From Craspedostauros australis (Eukaryota; Bacillariophyta; Bacillariophyceae; Mastogloiales; Achnanthaceae), in contig JAMXDE010000006.1 of NCBI GenBank assembly GCA_026770025.1, positions 1,178,001 through 1,242,000 of the forward strand: 64,000 nt of DNA, read 5' to 3'. The stretch's first letter is position 1; each line of letters starts with the position of its first letter. This document shows positions 29,873 through 41,611 of the stretch, piece by piece. The position numbers were made by a program, and so were the translations under genes. The notes under the pieces are model-generated. The model had not been told where the DNA came from. It ran no database searches and saw nothing but the letters and a program-made list of their open reading frames with translations.

Positions 29873-32800
29873 ATGACAACGGACACAAGCAAAACGAGGG
29901 AGGAGGGGTCGTCCTTCACCTCGTCGGACTCCGACTGCTCCAACAACAAGATCGAGAAGCGCACGTCGAGGGCCAGCCGCAGCAGCAACAACGAGAATGC
30001 CAGCACGGGGCTGGACGTTGCAAGGGCCAACAATGAATCCGACTATGATTGGCAGTCGCACCGTCAGCTGGAGGAAGACTACATGAACCAAAAGCTGCCG
30101 CCGAAGCGAACTGGACTGCATCAGAGCGACAGAGTCACATCCTCCGAGACCTTCCGTGCTTCGAACACACGACCGAGCTTTTACGATGACAGCGACGACG
30201 GCGGCGTTGGTGTTGGCGTGTACGTGGAAACCATCAACGAGCATTCAGATGAGGATGAGCATGACGATGAGCATGACGATGAGCAGGATCGTGGACGTGC
30301 GTATGCGATGCACGGCGGCCGTGCCGACAGCAACGACGCCGATGACGACGACAGCGAGGACAAGACGGGCGATGAGTCCTTCTACTTGCTCAATGATCTG
30401 CGTGCGCATCGATCGGAGAGTGATGGAGACACGATAGAGAATGCGTCTTACCCATCTCTCAAGGCGCACATCATCCCGCCCGACGCCAACAGAGCCAACT
30501 ACCAAGAGGACGTGCAGGCCATACACAACGTCTTCAATCTACACAACCGCAGAAGATCACGTAGCCGCTTCAGCTTCAACGGGCAGGACATCAGCGCCAG
30601 CGTCCTCAACGGGAGCACCACCGAAAGCCGCACGAGTCTGGATCCGGTGGATGAAGAGGAGGATGGCATCGATTTCTTGAAGGACCATTACACAGACATG
30701 ACATGGGGTCGCCGCATCGCCGTGTACCTGTCGCAATTCCCATGGTACAATCCACGTGCGGGCGCATCGCAGGATGAATTCTACTCCTCCATGAATGCCA
30801 CGACGCGGTCCGAAGAAGAAGTGCTGACACATTTGGAAATGCCATCCGTGAAGAAGGCATGGGCCTACTTTGAGCATGTCATCCTCACGAGATACGTCGT
30901 GGAGGCGCACAACGTGGACACGAGCACCATGAGCTTTTGGCGCAGGTTCCTGTACAGTTTCAAAAACTACGAGGAAGCCTTCGAACGTGCGCAGCCGGGC
31001 GAGAAGTATCTGCCGACCAAGTTGTACGATCCAATAACGACGCCGCATATGCAGGTACGGCGATTTGCAGAGCAATCATTACACATGGCATGGCATGGCA
31101 TATTGTGGGATAGGGATTGACTTGAATTGAGTCAATAGACTTGTGCACGTACATCCATTTCACTCACGCACTCACCAACACCTCATTCTCTTCCACACTC
31201 ACTGACTCCAACAAACCAAACAAACAAATGAAATGATTGCAGTTGGGCGACTTTGGTCTGGGATTCGGGCTATACTTTTCGACGCTGCGGGCCATCGTGT
31301 ACATCACATTCGTTGCTGGAGTCATCTCTGTCTTCAACCTCTACTTCTTCGCCTCCGATCGTTACAGGAATGAAGAACTGAACACCCCGTTGCTGTACGG
31401 ATCCGCCATCTGCACGAGAAATGAATTCGTGCCTTGCGTGGACTGCGACTGCGACGATTTCTTGCAGGCTTGGCCCGGCACCGATCGATGCACAGTGATT
31501 GACAAGCCGGACATCTTTCCGCAACCGTTGGTGCTCACCATGAAAAACAGGTGCTTGGAACGTGACGGGGTGATATGGAAGCTGGGAATGGTCAATCTGG
31601 GTTCCATGCTCTTCATGTTGGTCTCCATCCTGCTGCTTGGGATTTACATCGAAGATCAGGCCGTGAAGTTCGATGAAGATGAACAAACGGCGCAGGATTA
31701 CTCGATCGTCATTTCCAACCCACCCGCCAAGGCGAATGATCCGAACCAGTGGAAGAAGTACTTCGAGAAGGCATTTCCGAATATCCGGGTGGCCGCCGTC
31801 ACGTGCGCTGTGAACAACGATCTGCTAATACGCGCGCTGGTGGAACGAAGGGAGATTCTGCGAACCATGGAACTGCGTTTGAAACCAGGAACCGCCATGG
31901 ATATTGACAACCTCGCTTTGATGGCGGCCAAGGAGGCGCGGGCGCGATATCGATTCATCAGTCGGATAGGAGCGTGGTTCTTCCCTGGGTTGCCGGAGAT
32001 GCTGTCGAAGCTGGTGGCACTGAACACGCGCATCAAAGGACTGGCGCAGCTGAGCTACCCCTGCACGAACGTCTTCGTGACCTTTGAGGATGAGAGCGAT
32101 CAACGTCGTGTCCTTCAATACCTCTCCATTGGTTCCCTGTACATATTCGCCAACTCGGCTAGGGGCTTGAAGGATCGCAAGTATCTCTTCAACGACCGAT
32201 TGGTGCTCGATGTGAAAGAATCCGTCGAGCCGAACTCTGTGCGTTGGCAGAACTTGAACACCACCATGAGCGAACGCTTCGACAAGATGATCCTCACAAA
32301 CATCATCACCTTCTTCATCATCATCGCGGCTGGTGTCATCGTGACCTTGGCCGACGCAGCATCGACGATCGGCGCGGCATTCTCTATCGCAGGTGAGTGA
32401 GGCGGCTGCATCGTTTGGTTTGATTCAGATTGATTTTCTGGCTGGGTCTGTTGGTCGTTTCCAGTGTGCGAGATGTGAGAGGTCAACTGCAGAGGATAGA
32501 GTGTTGATGCTGCTGATAGTGAACAGTAGAGAGCGGACTTGGAATTGGCGCAACGTGCACCATTGCAGTATGGCCGCGCATCTCACAACCAATCTTGGCT
32601 CCGCGCTGTGTAATGTTGTTGCACCCAACTTTTGTTCATCACACCACCAGGGTTCAACCTTGCATTCCCCCAGGTTGCCAAGGCCATTACTGACATGGAG
32701 GCACATCCGACGGAAAGTCAATTGCAAACATCTCTGTATTTCAAGATTGCTGCATTCCGTTGGGTCAATACAGCCATTGTCATCACAGTCATCACACCAT

Positions 32801-34802
32801 TCACGAAAACGCTGGATGAGGATGGACTGATCCCACAGATCTACGCTATTTTCTTTGCCGAAATTGTCACGACGAACGTCATTCAGTTGACAGACATTTG
32901 GGGTCACATCCAGCGGCACGTCATTGCGCCCAGAGCAAAGACCCAGGACACGATGAATCTCCAGTTCCAAGGCCAGGCGGTTGAGCTGGCAGAGCGGTAT
33001 GTACCATACTCATTGCTGCTCGTACATGTGATTGGTTGGCAAGGCAAGGCAAGGTACCATCAACCGTGTTGATATCGTTCATTCTACTCCATGACTTTCC
33101 TGGCGCCATCAAGGTGACTGTGGCATCAATGGTCGAAATGATGAACGTGATACTGTCCTCACCCTCCCTGCCTCTCTCTCTCTCTTGTTTTGACGCGGCA
33201 TGGCGTTGCTCATCTCACCAAATTTCCAACTCCCAACACGGTCCATTGTTACGAACGACACATCCGGTACATAGATACACGAACATGACCAAGATCATGT
33301 TCCTCACCTTTTGGTATAGTTCCATCTTCCCCGGAGCCCTATTTCTTTGCGCCATCACGCTGACGGTGAACTACTACACAGATCGATTCAGTCTGATGCG
33401 ATCCTGGCAACGAGCACCGCACGTCAGTACGGAGATCTCGGTGTACAGCCGGCACTACTTCTTTTCCGCGGCATGCGGCTTCCTGGTGGTGATGACATCA
33501 TTCTACTGGGCTGCATTCCCGTTCGACAATATGTGCCCCCTCGAGGATGAGGACGTAGCACTCGATCCGGCGTATCATGGAACCCACTTCTTCGATGGAA
33601 TCGATCGGTTGACGAATGAAACGGTTGTGCGGAATGCCACCATCTCCGAGGACACCCCGCTGTTCCGCTTTTGCAATCAGGACTACATCTTCCGACCGGA
33701 TGGATTCTTCTTTCCGTTCATGTACAGAGAAGGCAGAGACGGAGGCGAATGGATGAACAAGGAGCAACGACAGCTCTCGATCGTCTTCGGTTGGACATCC
33801 GTCGTGGTTCTGCTCTTGATCGGGTGCAAGTTCGTCGTTGGATTCGTCAACATCATCCGTTCCATGTTCTTTGGAAAGTATGAGGTACGTCGTTGTCGTC
33901 GCGCTCGCTTTGGTTTGGTCTGCTCTGTGTTCTTCGTGGATGCAGTGTTGACTTGGCTCTTCATGCCTCCATCTTTTTCCTTCTGCTTTCGTCGTCTCAA
34001 CCTTGCTCTGTTGGTATTCACGTTTGCTTTGCTACATTTTTTCGCTTGAAACGAGCAGGAAGTCGGAGAGGATCAAGGGCTGAGCTTCCACGAAGTTCGC
34101 AACATTTCCGGGTACATGCCGCAAGTGAGGAGCTCCATCTTTTCGTATCCCTTGCTTGCGTGCAAGTGCGACAAGATTGACCAGCACCTGTTCGATTGGT
34201 AAGTGGGCAGCCAAGTGGTACAAATGATGTCTGCTGCATCGTGTGTGTATGTGCGCAAGTTCTTTGCAGATTGGATAACATCCTGATTCCAACAGCACGG
34301 GCACAAATGGTCTTCCTTGATCGACTCTCATTCCTGATACTGTCCTTCCACCAACACTCGGATATGTCCCGGCTGCTCCTGCACTGATTATCAATACTGA
34401 CCCTCAATACTGACGCATGCTGCACCCACATATTCTACACATAACTTTGATGGCGCTACCCACAGGACGGATCCGGACCGTGAATACACATACTACGACC
34501 TGACGAAGGATGCCGATCACATCCTTACCGGGACCCGACGCAAAGCGCGCCATAGCTTCTCCCGAGTCATGCACTGGCCGCCATCGCGCATGGAAGACAT
34601 GAAGCGAAGGAAGCGGTTGCTGGAAAAGCGCATCGAAAAGAGCAGGAGCATCTTCAACTCGTCGGGATCGCAGCATGCCAGCAGCAGCCGATTCATGGCG
34701 AAATCCACGAGGCGAAACCTGGATCGAATGAGAAGTTCCTTCATCTCGTCGCGTGATGGCTCGAGGCATTCCAGTTTCGGCAGCAGCGCAAAGAAACCAT
34801 GA
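29873..34802 (+). CDS. OSCA/CSC1-like (DUF221) mechanosensitive/osmosensitive cation channel
   Basis: Six exons: 29873-31054, 31243-32392, 32651-32996, 33275-33884, 34059-34198 and 34466-34802. All have GT-AG borders and consistent phase, giving 1254 residues. The N-terminal 250 or so residues are acidic, Asp/Ser-rich and cytosolic. Transmembrane segments begin at LYFSTLRAIVYITFVAGV. The cytosolic domain reads DYSIVISNPPAKANDP and VRWQNLNTTMSERFDK. The core carries FFIIIAAGVIVTLADA, YFKIAAFRWVNTAIVITVIT and TFWYSSIFPGALFL, matching OSCA/CSC1 (RSN1_7TM) channels, which pass cations under membrane tension. The C terminus is Arg/Ser-rich. In this family it usually resides in the plasma or internal membranes; the location here is not shown. 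The ATG at 29873 is the first in frame; a TTG lies 33 bases earlier. Confidence 0.87.
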
Positions 34803-35079
34803 AGCTGTTGTGTTACGAGTAGAAGTGGAGGGCGCCGAACGTCGCAAAGTATAATATGATTTTAAGATGACGATGAATGTGACATGTGTGCGCAGACAAC
34901 ATCCAGGGGTAGCAAGGTCGAAGTTAGAAGACGAACGTCGGGGGATTGGGCTCTCCGGGACGTGTATGTGTGAACTCGTGATTCAACTTGTCTACACTCA
35001 ACTTGTTGCATGTCACGTGACACGACGTGATTGATTTCCCGCCACAAAATCGAAATCGCGAAACTGGAAAACACAGAAG

Positions 35080-36507
35080 ATGTTGATGGGTTTGCACCTC
35101 GCACTCACGCTCGCACTCGCACACATCACCCCAAATCAAGAACAGACCCTCGAGGTCGTCACTGAAAGAACCGCAAACTGGCTTCCATTCCATTCCATGT
35201 TCAACGTAGTGTCACTGGTCATCACACTCTCACTTTGCTCTCTAAATCTCACAGATGGGTTTGTGATTCTATCCTGCTCTGGCTTCGTCCAGCGAGTGAC
35301 CGAGTGGCTTGATGCGGCCACCATTGAGTGGATAAATCTGGAGTATCCACAGGAGGTCGTCGAAAGTCATGGCCAGCCGAAGGAGGGGAGATTGATCGGG
35401 TTGATGCATGCATCAAATCGACGGCGACGGCAGCAGCAGCAGCAAGTAGAGGATCACCACCACGAGTTGGACCATCAACCGAGTGTGGCGCTGCACGTGA
35501 TCCCAACACCACGTGGCAATGATGACTGCTTAGTGCCAACATTTGCCAAGCGGCTGACAGAGTGGACTCTCGGCAATTCAACGTCGCCCGACTTTCCAAA
35601 TCGCATCATCCATCTTCACGAGGATGTTTGGTACAACAAGAACGAAATCGTCTGCGCGCGGCTGCAGGCACAGTTGGGACGGTCCAGACGACTGTTCGCG
35701 CGCAAGACGGTGCCACAGCGCATCAACGCGACGTACGCCATGAACTTCCTGAATCATCATCATTTGTGGGGTGCAACGAAGGCCAAGTACTACTACGGAT
35801 TGCTGGATGCCAAGACGCACCAATTGATGGCCGTCGCGAGCTTCTCATCACGTCGCAAGGTCACAAGGAACGGCCATGCGCATCGTTCTCATGAATTGCT
35901 GCGATACTGTGCGCAACGAGACATGAACGTTGTGGGCGGCATCACGAAGCTCCTCAAGGCGTTCGTACGGGATCATGCGCCGGATGACATCGTGACTGTG
36001 GTGGATCGGGATTGGGGAGATGGATCGGGTTGGCATTCCATCGGCTTTGAGACTGTCGCCGTGCTTCCGCCGGTGGCCATGGCGGTGAATCCGCAAGAAC
36101 AAGGGGTGCGCCGGCATTTGGTTGGGGCTGGCATTCGTCCTGCAGCCAACAGCACCAAAACATCAGCCACTGCTGCTGCGGGCGGCGGCCGGTTGGGTCT
36201 GCCGGAGCACGTGCAACAAGAGTTGATGTGCATGACATCTGCTGCGCAATCACGCATATGCCTTGCCGAGCATGGCTTCTACACTGTCCACGATAGCGGC
36301 GTCGAGCGTCTGTTCCATGTCGTTTCAGAGCAGAGTCTGATTGCTGATGACGAAACTGCGGGTGCTGATGTCAGAGGTTCCAGGCTATCGATGACAGAGC
36401 TGTGGAATCGCTCCAAGCCGACCTACGTGACCAAGTTCTACTCGGACTCACCAGGAATTCTCGCCTTGTTGACAGAAGCTGATGATGCCGTCGACAGCAC
36501 TGGGTGA
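35080..36507 (+). CDS. GNAT-fold-like protein with N-terminal hydrophobic segments
   Basis: 475 residues. Two hydrophobic stretches near the start (about residues 1-15 and 42-70) could be a signal or plastid presequence; an alternative ATG (MFNVVSLVITL...) lies inside the second. A Gln/His-rich linker follows. The central region (about residues 180-335) has VPQRINATYAMNFLNHHHLWG, YYGLLDAKTHQLMAVASFS, HELLRYCAQRDMNVVGGITKLLKAFV and VTVVDRDWGDGSGWHSIGF. That pattern resembles the acetyltransferase-like domain found in phage and bacterial proteins (FLxxxHxxG, YGL, ELLR, VGGxSKLL, DxRwxxGxxYxxxGF). I infer a GNAT fold; substrate and role are unknown. The C-terminal 100 residues are not recognised. 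It may be of viral or bacterial origin, but that is speculation. Confidence 0.6.
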   Translation: MLMGLHLALTLALAHITPNQEQTLEVVTERTANWLPFHSMFNVVSLVITLSLCSLNLTDGFVILSCSGFVQRVTEWLDAATIEWINLEYPQEVVESHGQPKEGRLIGLMHASNRRRRQQQQQVEDHHHELDHQPSVALHVIPTPRGNDDCLVPTFAKRLTEWTLGNSTSPDFPNRIIHLHEDVWYNKNEIVCARLQAQLGRSRRLFARKTVPQRINATYAMNFLNHHHLWGATKAKYYYGLLDAKTHQLMAVASFSSRRKVTRNGHAHRSHELLRYCAQRDMNVVGGITKLLKAFVRDHAPDDIVTVVDRDWGDGSGWHSIGFETVAVLPPVAMAVNPQEQGVRRHLVGAGIRPAANSTKTSATAAAGGGRLGLPEHVQQELMCMTSAAQSRICLAEHGFYTVHDSGVERLFHVVSEQSLIADDETAGADVRGSRLSMTELWNRSKPTYVTKFYSDSPGILALLTEADDAVDSTG

Positions 36508-36686
36508 GGTGATGGCATATTTCCTGAAGTGATGATGATGTCTGGTGCAACTGTAAAGCAAGCAAGTGATCGTTAGAACTTTTCAAGGACTGTGATAGTT
36601 CGAACTTTCCTACTCTAGATTAGCGTGGATCGAAATAATATTTCGTGTACTCGTGATACCTGCGTCTTTGGCGACGTATCCGTGGA

Positions 36687-38609
36687 TCAAAGCGCACGTC
36701 TGTTCCCTTTCGCTGAACCCCCATGATCGTAGTTCTTTGCGTTCTCTTTATCCCTCGATCGGCTGTTGTTCCTGCTTCGACCCTTGCTGTTGCTCCCAGA
36801 CGCGCCACCCAATGACGAGGTTGCATGACTGGACTGCATCATGCGCCGTCGAATCTCCGGCGCCCCTTCCCGCAAGGCTTGGCACACCTTCTCGTAGGCG
36901 TTGTACTCATCGACCTCTTCCCACGCCTTCTGCGCCACACCGGAATGCTTGGAATCTCGCGGTCGTCTCAAGAACCGACCACCCTGTCCCTTGATCTCTT
37001 CCAGGATCAACGTGGCGATGTGCGGCTTGTCGGATCGTTTGGCGCAAACGTACTCCGCCTGGTGTTGCTGGACGAGATCGCGGAAGGCGTCGTTGCCAGG
37101 GTGGGTGTGGACGGGTGCACCGCGGCCGCATAGAATGTCGCTCTTGCGCACAGTCTGGATGAGGCTCGCGGCGGCGTTGGTGTTATAGAGCTTTTGGAAT
37201 GTGGCCGGAGCTCGACGACGCGAGGGACCGAAATCTTCAAATTCCAATTCAGCAGACGCTGTGGTCACGTGTGATCCTGGGCTGGATACAGATGCAGCAG
37301 GCTCCACCTTGACCTTGGTGCTGGGATGATCGCGTTCGGTTGATGGTTGTTGCTGCTGCTGCTGTCGTGGGCGATGATGGTGTTGGTTTGATGCTTGCAC
37401 GTCACGGCCATGCCTTTCGTCATCCTCCTGCCGGCGCATGGGAGACAAATTGTCGTCTGGAAATCTGCTCGTCAGGTTGTAACGGACTCTGGCCCGATCA
37501 CGCGGATCGCGGGATCCTGTGGTCTTGGCTGGCGCCGAATATGCTTTTTGTGCATTCGAATCAGCGTGAAAGACCGGAGGGTCAACGCTGCGGTGATCGT
37601 AGGGGTGATAGTACTGATGATGCTGGTGGTAGTGATGGTAGTGCTGACGATAGTACGCGTTGAACTGGTCCGGCGTCGATGGTTGCCACCCGTATCCAGC
37701 GTGGTGCTCACGAGCAGCAGTCTTGATGGGCGGGGTGCTGTTCGCGGACACGACCGACGTCCCCGCAGATGCTGTGCTGGCCGGTTCTCTCTTGGTTGTA
37801 GTTTCTCCCATGGCTGATACCGATGTCGATCCATGCGCCGATGTCATTCCAGGCCGCACTGCATACCACGACCGGGAGGATTGCGGCGGTGACCCGAACT
37901 GATCTCCTTCGGACTGCGCTGCTGCGTGCCAGGATTGCTTGGGTTCCGAGTCCTCAAAGTGGCCTCGATTGGATGTATCGAATGACAACCCATACCCACT
38001 ATTAGCCTGCTGATGTTGTTGACGCTGCTGGTGATGCCAGTAGTGGTCTTGATGATGGGCATGGTGCGATGCACCCAAAGGTGGCTGATGGTACCACTCC
38101 CATCGATTCCAGTTGTGCGAACCCTGTTGCGATGCCAAATGAGGGAGTGGCGGTGGCAGCGCAGGCATGGGAGGTGGCGATGGCGATGGCACAAAAAAGT
38201 CATAGTTGGGTGGTTGATGCGGCTCGCTTTCATCCAGATGGTGGAAACGATTGTCATGATCTTCACCTTCGCCACGCTCCGCGCCAGCGATCTGCCCATG
38301 GCCACCGTCAACAAGATCAGAAGCGGAAGCACGATTGTGTTGAAAATATGGTGCGCCGTGGCTTTGCTTCGTCATATGCGTCCTCTTCGCATCTTCTCGC
38401 GCCAATCTGTTCTTATTCTTGTGAGCTTCGTTGTCTTCGTCCATGTTCACGATCGGCCAGATGGGAGATGCACTGTCCCTGTTCGGTAGAGAGGTCGGAG
38501 TACCTCTGGAGTGCGCAGTACCATGCACATGAGAGTCGCCATGTCCTTGGTTCTTGCTCTTGCTGATACCGTCGTCGAGGGGATCGTTTGATGCGGGCTT
38601 TCGTGACAT
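36687..38609 (-). CDS. Diatom-type 'DILCGRG' domain protein (DUF6824-like), probable regulator
   Basis: 640 residues from the ATG at 38607-38609; a TTG 39 bases earlier is in frame. Most of the protein is low-complexity, His/Gln/Ser/Pro-rich and probably disordered. Near the C terminus (about residues 490-585) lies a compact domain: SDILCGRGAPVHTHPGNDAF, then a VQQHQAEYVCAKRSDKPHIA segment, ILEEIKGQGGRFLRRP, and KVCQALREGAP. This domain occurs in many copies in diatom genomes and is catalogued, as I recall, as DUF6824, with no assigned function. The basic, compact domain in a disordered context suggests a nuclear regulator, but this is inference. The last 50 residues are Ser/Asn/Arg-rich. Confidence 0.75.
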   Translation of the reverse strand: MSRKPASNDPLDDGISKSKNQGHGDSHVHGTAHSRGTPTSLPNRDSASPIWPIVNMDEDNEAHKNKNRLAREDAKRTHMTKQSHGAPYFQHNRASASDLVDGGHGQIAGAERGEGEDHDNRFHHLDESEPHQPPNYDFFVPSPSPPPMPALPPPLPHLASQQGSHNWNRWEWYHQPPLGASHHAHHQDHYWHHQQRQQHQQANSGYGLSFDTSNRGHFEDSEPKQSWHAAAQSEGDQFGSPPQSSRSWYAVRPGMTSAHGSTSVSAMGETTTKREPASTASAGTSVVSANSTPPIKTAAREHHAGYGWQPSTPDQFNAYYRQHYHHYHQHHQYYHPYDHRSVDPPVFHADSNAQKAYSAPAKTTGSRDPRDRARVRYNLTSRFPDDNLSPMRRQEDDERHGRDVQASNQHHHRPRQQQQQQPSTERDHPSTKVKVEPAASVSSPGSHVTTASAELEFEDFGPSRRRAPATFQKLYNTNAAASLIQTVRKSDILCGRGAPVHTHPGNDAFRDLVQQHQAEYVCAKRSDKPHIATLILEEIKGQGGRFLRRPRDSKHSGVAQKAWEEVDEYNAYEKVCQALREGAPEIRRRMMQSSHATSSLGGASGSNSKGRSRNNSRSRDKENAKNYDHGGSAKGNRRAL

Positions 38610-40309
38610 GATGAATGCTTGCGGCGGGAACGTAAGTGTATGGTCCAATGGAATGGATGGTGGCGGCGTTTATGAAGCTTGACGATGCGGAGGATGGTGG
38701 TTCTGTAGCTATTCGATGTGGTTTTGGTTTGTGACCAGTCTTTTGCGTTTGTGGGTTGGGGGTTGCTGCCTGCATCAATCAATGTGGCTGCGGTTATGGC
38801 GGTTGGCAGTGCAGTTGGTCCGTGGGCTTTGAACTGCGACGCTGAACTGTGGCAATGGAGGTGTGAGTTCTCGGGTGGGTTGTCTGTCTCTCTCTCGCTC
38901 TCTCCATGTGTCTGTCCGCGTGGATGTCCACGTCTCTCCTACCAGGCTGCTCGCTGCCGAAGTGTGCATGATACAGCCAGCCACGGGTGTCTTCGTTCAC
39001 TTCTCTTGTTGCACCTCGTGTTGTTGCTCCTGTTGATTACTGTGCACGTTCTTGGGTTGGACTGTCTGCATGCATGTGCTCTTGTCTCGACTCTTGGTCT
39101 TGGTATTGGTATTCACCTCCCACAAGGCAAGATATCCCGCACTGGGTCTGCGCTTGCATCCTGTTGTGGTCCCACCAGCGAAAGGGAGAATAGGAATGGT
39201 GGCTTTGTGAACTTGTAAACACAAGTGGAAACCTCATTCTTTGTCGTGCGCAAGTCAACCGATCCTTCTGCTGAGGAGAGTGTGTATTGGTACCTGTACG
39301 AGCCAGACCAGGACTCTTTCTCATGCATGTTCCAAACGTGATGGCTGAAACAAGCAGAGCAACGTGAAGTCAATCCAACCCTCCATCCAATCCAGCTCAA
39401 TCCTTTCCCGTCCCCCAACACAAGGTGGCTTCGTGCTGAGCCTGGTGGGAACAACCGTGCGCCTTGTGCTGCCGCCCTGCGCTAAATGAGAATAGCACAT
39501 GGCCATGTTTTCATGTGCATGTGACCGTTTTGTTGGTTGGTGCAACACGATGAAGCGTGGAGATCGAGTCTTGCGACATGTCCTCGCCGTCACCGACGCC
39601 GAAATTTTTGGCGACACGACAACCTTCCCGCAAACTTTTGATACGAGTTGGTATCAACATGCTTCGAGTAGAGCCGGGTATGTACGGCCACTCGGTCGGA
39701 ACAGAACAATCGTATCCAACTTCATTGCATACGACTAGTAGTACTCTTGGACGACAAACACCTTTGAGCTCTCTTGCGTCGTTGTCTCTCTCTCTGGACT
39801 GTGATCGCCCATGAACGGCCGCCTCCGCTTCACGCGGTTGACGCAAAAATCGCCATCTGGTCTCGCACAAAATTGCCGAAACGCAAAAACGAGCCACATT
39901 TCACTCACGAACTGGCCATTTTTGACTCTCTGGACTACTTTGTATGACCAATACGAACACATGAGTCTTTGGTGGTTCGGGTCACGACGCATGTGCACAA
40001 GAGACAAAAAACGGCGCAAGACGACACAAAGCCACACGCACAAGAGCTCGCATGCGGAACTGCACAACGACGAGACGCAACCAACGTTGGTGTTAGCGGT
40101 CATCGCCAACCCATCATCGCACCCTGGCGTTGAAACCGGAAGCTCATTCCTTTGGTCGCAAACTTGTCGAGCTTCTGTCATCACCCAACCTCGCAACCTT
40201 CCAACCCTCCAACCTTTCTGCCAAGACGCACCTGTAACCAACGTGCATCACAAAAGTGCATACATCACAAGACGGCGGAGTACACGTCGAACAGTCCCCA
40301 TCCACCGAG
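38610..40309. other. Divergent intergenic region
   Basis: About 1.7 kb between the DILCGRG-domain gene (-) and the heat shock factor gene (+). Short frames on both strands have no recognisable domain. The last part (about 40140-40309) is probably heat-shock-factor leader DNA; a GTG-started extension exists but is not needed. Confidence 0.5.
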
Positions 40310-41611
40310 ATGTCGTTCACCGCCAAGGACACCGAGTATCAGGACTCGAGCGCTCGATACGAGCTGCCGCGCATTCTGTACGACATGCTGGAGGATGCCT
40401 TCAACCAGGACAACAGCAACATCGTCGCTTGGATGCCGCACGGCCGCGCCTTCAAGGTGCACAATCGCACGGACTTTGAGAACAAGATCATGCCGCGCTA
40501 CTTCACGGAGAAGTACGATTCCTTCCGTTACCTGCTGGAGCAGTGGGGTTTCTGCAGACTGTCGAGGCGCGGATCGAAGGATCGCGGAGCGTACTACCAT
40601 CGGCTGTTCGTGCGGGGCCGGCGGCATCTGTCCTCCAACCTCACCAAGAAGGAAGCAGTCGACGCGATGCCCGACTTCATTCCTGCGGATGACGAGCCCG
40701 ACCTGTACCAGCTGGCGATCGAAGACCCCATCAAGTTCGACTTGAAGCCGAAAGGGTCTCAAACCTCAAAGTCCGACAAAGGGAAGGCGGATTCCAAGGG
40801 CGGTTCGCGATCCGGCAGGGCGTCGCTGTCATCATCATCTGCGAAGGGGCAGCGCAGACAGAGCCAGGGCAACAAGGGACAGCAGAATGGTGGCAAAAGC
40901 GGGCAACCGCCAACTCCCAAGGATGTGCCTTCCAACGCATCCAGCAAGAGCGTTGGCGGTGCCAGCAGCGACAGCAGGAGCGCAGGCACCAACACTGGTG
41001 CTGCGGGAGGCGCGAAAGCAGGAGACAAGTCGATGAATGGCAGCAAGACGCCAACAGCAGTCGCAAGTGCCTCTGGCAAGAAACGACCGCTGGATGTAAA
41101 GTCGCCACCGAAAAAGATGTTCATCAAGCGTTCCAGACCGATGATGAGGCCCATGGTGACCACGTCCAGCAACAGCAAGATGCGCAAGAGTCCGGCTGGC
41201 AAATCAACGGAACGCACCTCCACGTTGTCGAAGAATATCGCCATCGACATGCACACCGACGCCATGTTTTTGACGAAGGTTGGCGGGCCGGAGATGGACA
41301 AGCGCATGCTGGCAAACAGGCAACCCAAACGGCGCAGCACGAACGCGAAGCTGCAGAAGAACAAACGCAAAACGGCACCCAGCAAGAAAGGGAAGCCAGT
41401 GGGAGGTGGCGGCATTGTCTTGGACGAAAAGCAGCAACGTCGCAGGGCCCTGGGATTATCGGTATTCGTGCCGCAGCCAGAGGACTTGCCTACCATTTCG
41501 TTGTGTCGGTATTACGTGCCCACCATTCATCATGAACCGACCCAACCGTGTCCATCGACGTACGCCACTCTGCCTCAAGAGATCGGTCTCACTGAGTTGT
41601 TCGAATCATGA
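40310..41611 (+). CDS. Heat shock factor (HSF)-type transcription factor
   Basis: 433 residues. The HSF DNA-binding domain spans about residues 18-112: LPRILYDMLEDAFNQ, IVAWMPHGRAFKVHNRTDFE, IMPRYFTEKYDSFRYLLEQW, GFCRLSRRGSKDRGAYYHRL and FVRGRRHLSSNL. The W-x-P-HG-x-AF-x-V, YF...SF...L..WGF and YYH...F-RG blocks are diagnostic. HSFs bind nGAAn repeats, and the family is greatly expanded in diatoms. No clear heptad-repeat trimerisation region follows. The remainder is Lys/Ser/Gly-rich and basic, likely nuclear, with RKTAPSKKGK-type stretches that could be localisation signals. The ATG at 40310 is the first in frame. Confidence 0.93.
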   Translation: MSFTAKDTEYQDSSARYELPRILYDMLEDAFNQDNSNIVAWMPHGRAFKVHNRTDFENKIMPRYFTEKYDSFRYLLEQWGFCRLSRRGSKDRGAYYHRLFVRGRRHLSSNLTKKEAVDAMPDFIPADDEPDLYQLAIEDPIKFDLKPKGSQTSKSDKGKADSKGGSRSGRASLSSSSAKGQRRQSQGNKGQQNGGKSGQPPTPKDVPSNASSKSVGGASSDSRSAGTNTGAAGGAKAGDKSMNGSKTPTAVASASGKKRPLDVKSPPKKMFIKRSRPMMRPMVTTSSNSKMRKSPAGKSTERTSTLSKNIAIDMHTDAMFLTKVGGPEMDKRMLANRQPKRRSTNAKLQKNKRKTAPSKKGKPVGGGGIVLDEKQQRRRALGLSVFVPQPEDLPTISLCRYYVPTIHHEPTQPCPSTYATLPQEIGLTELFES

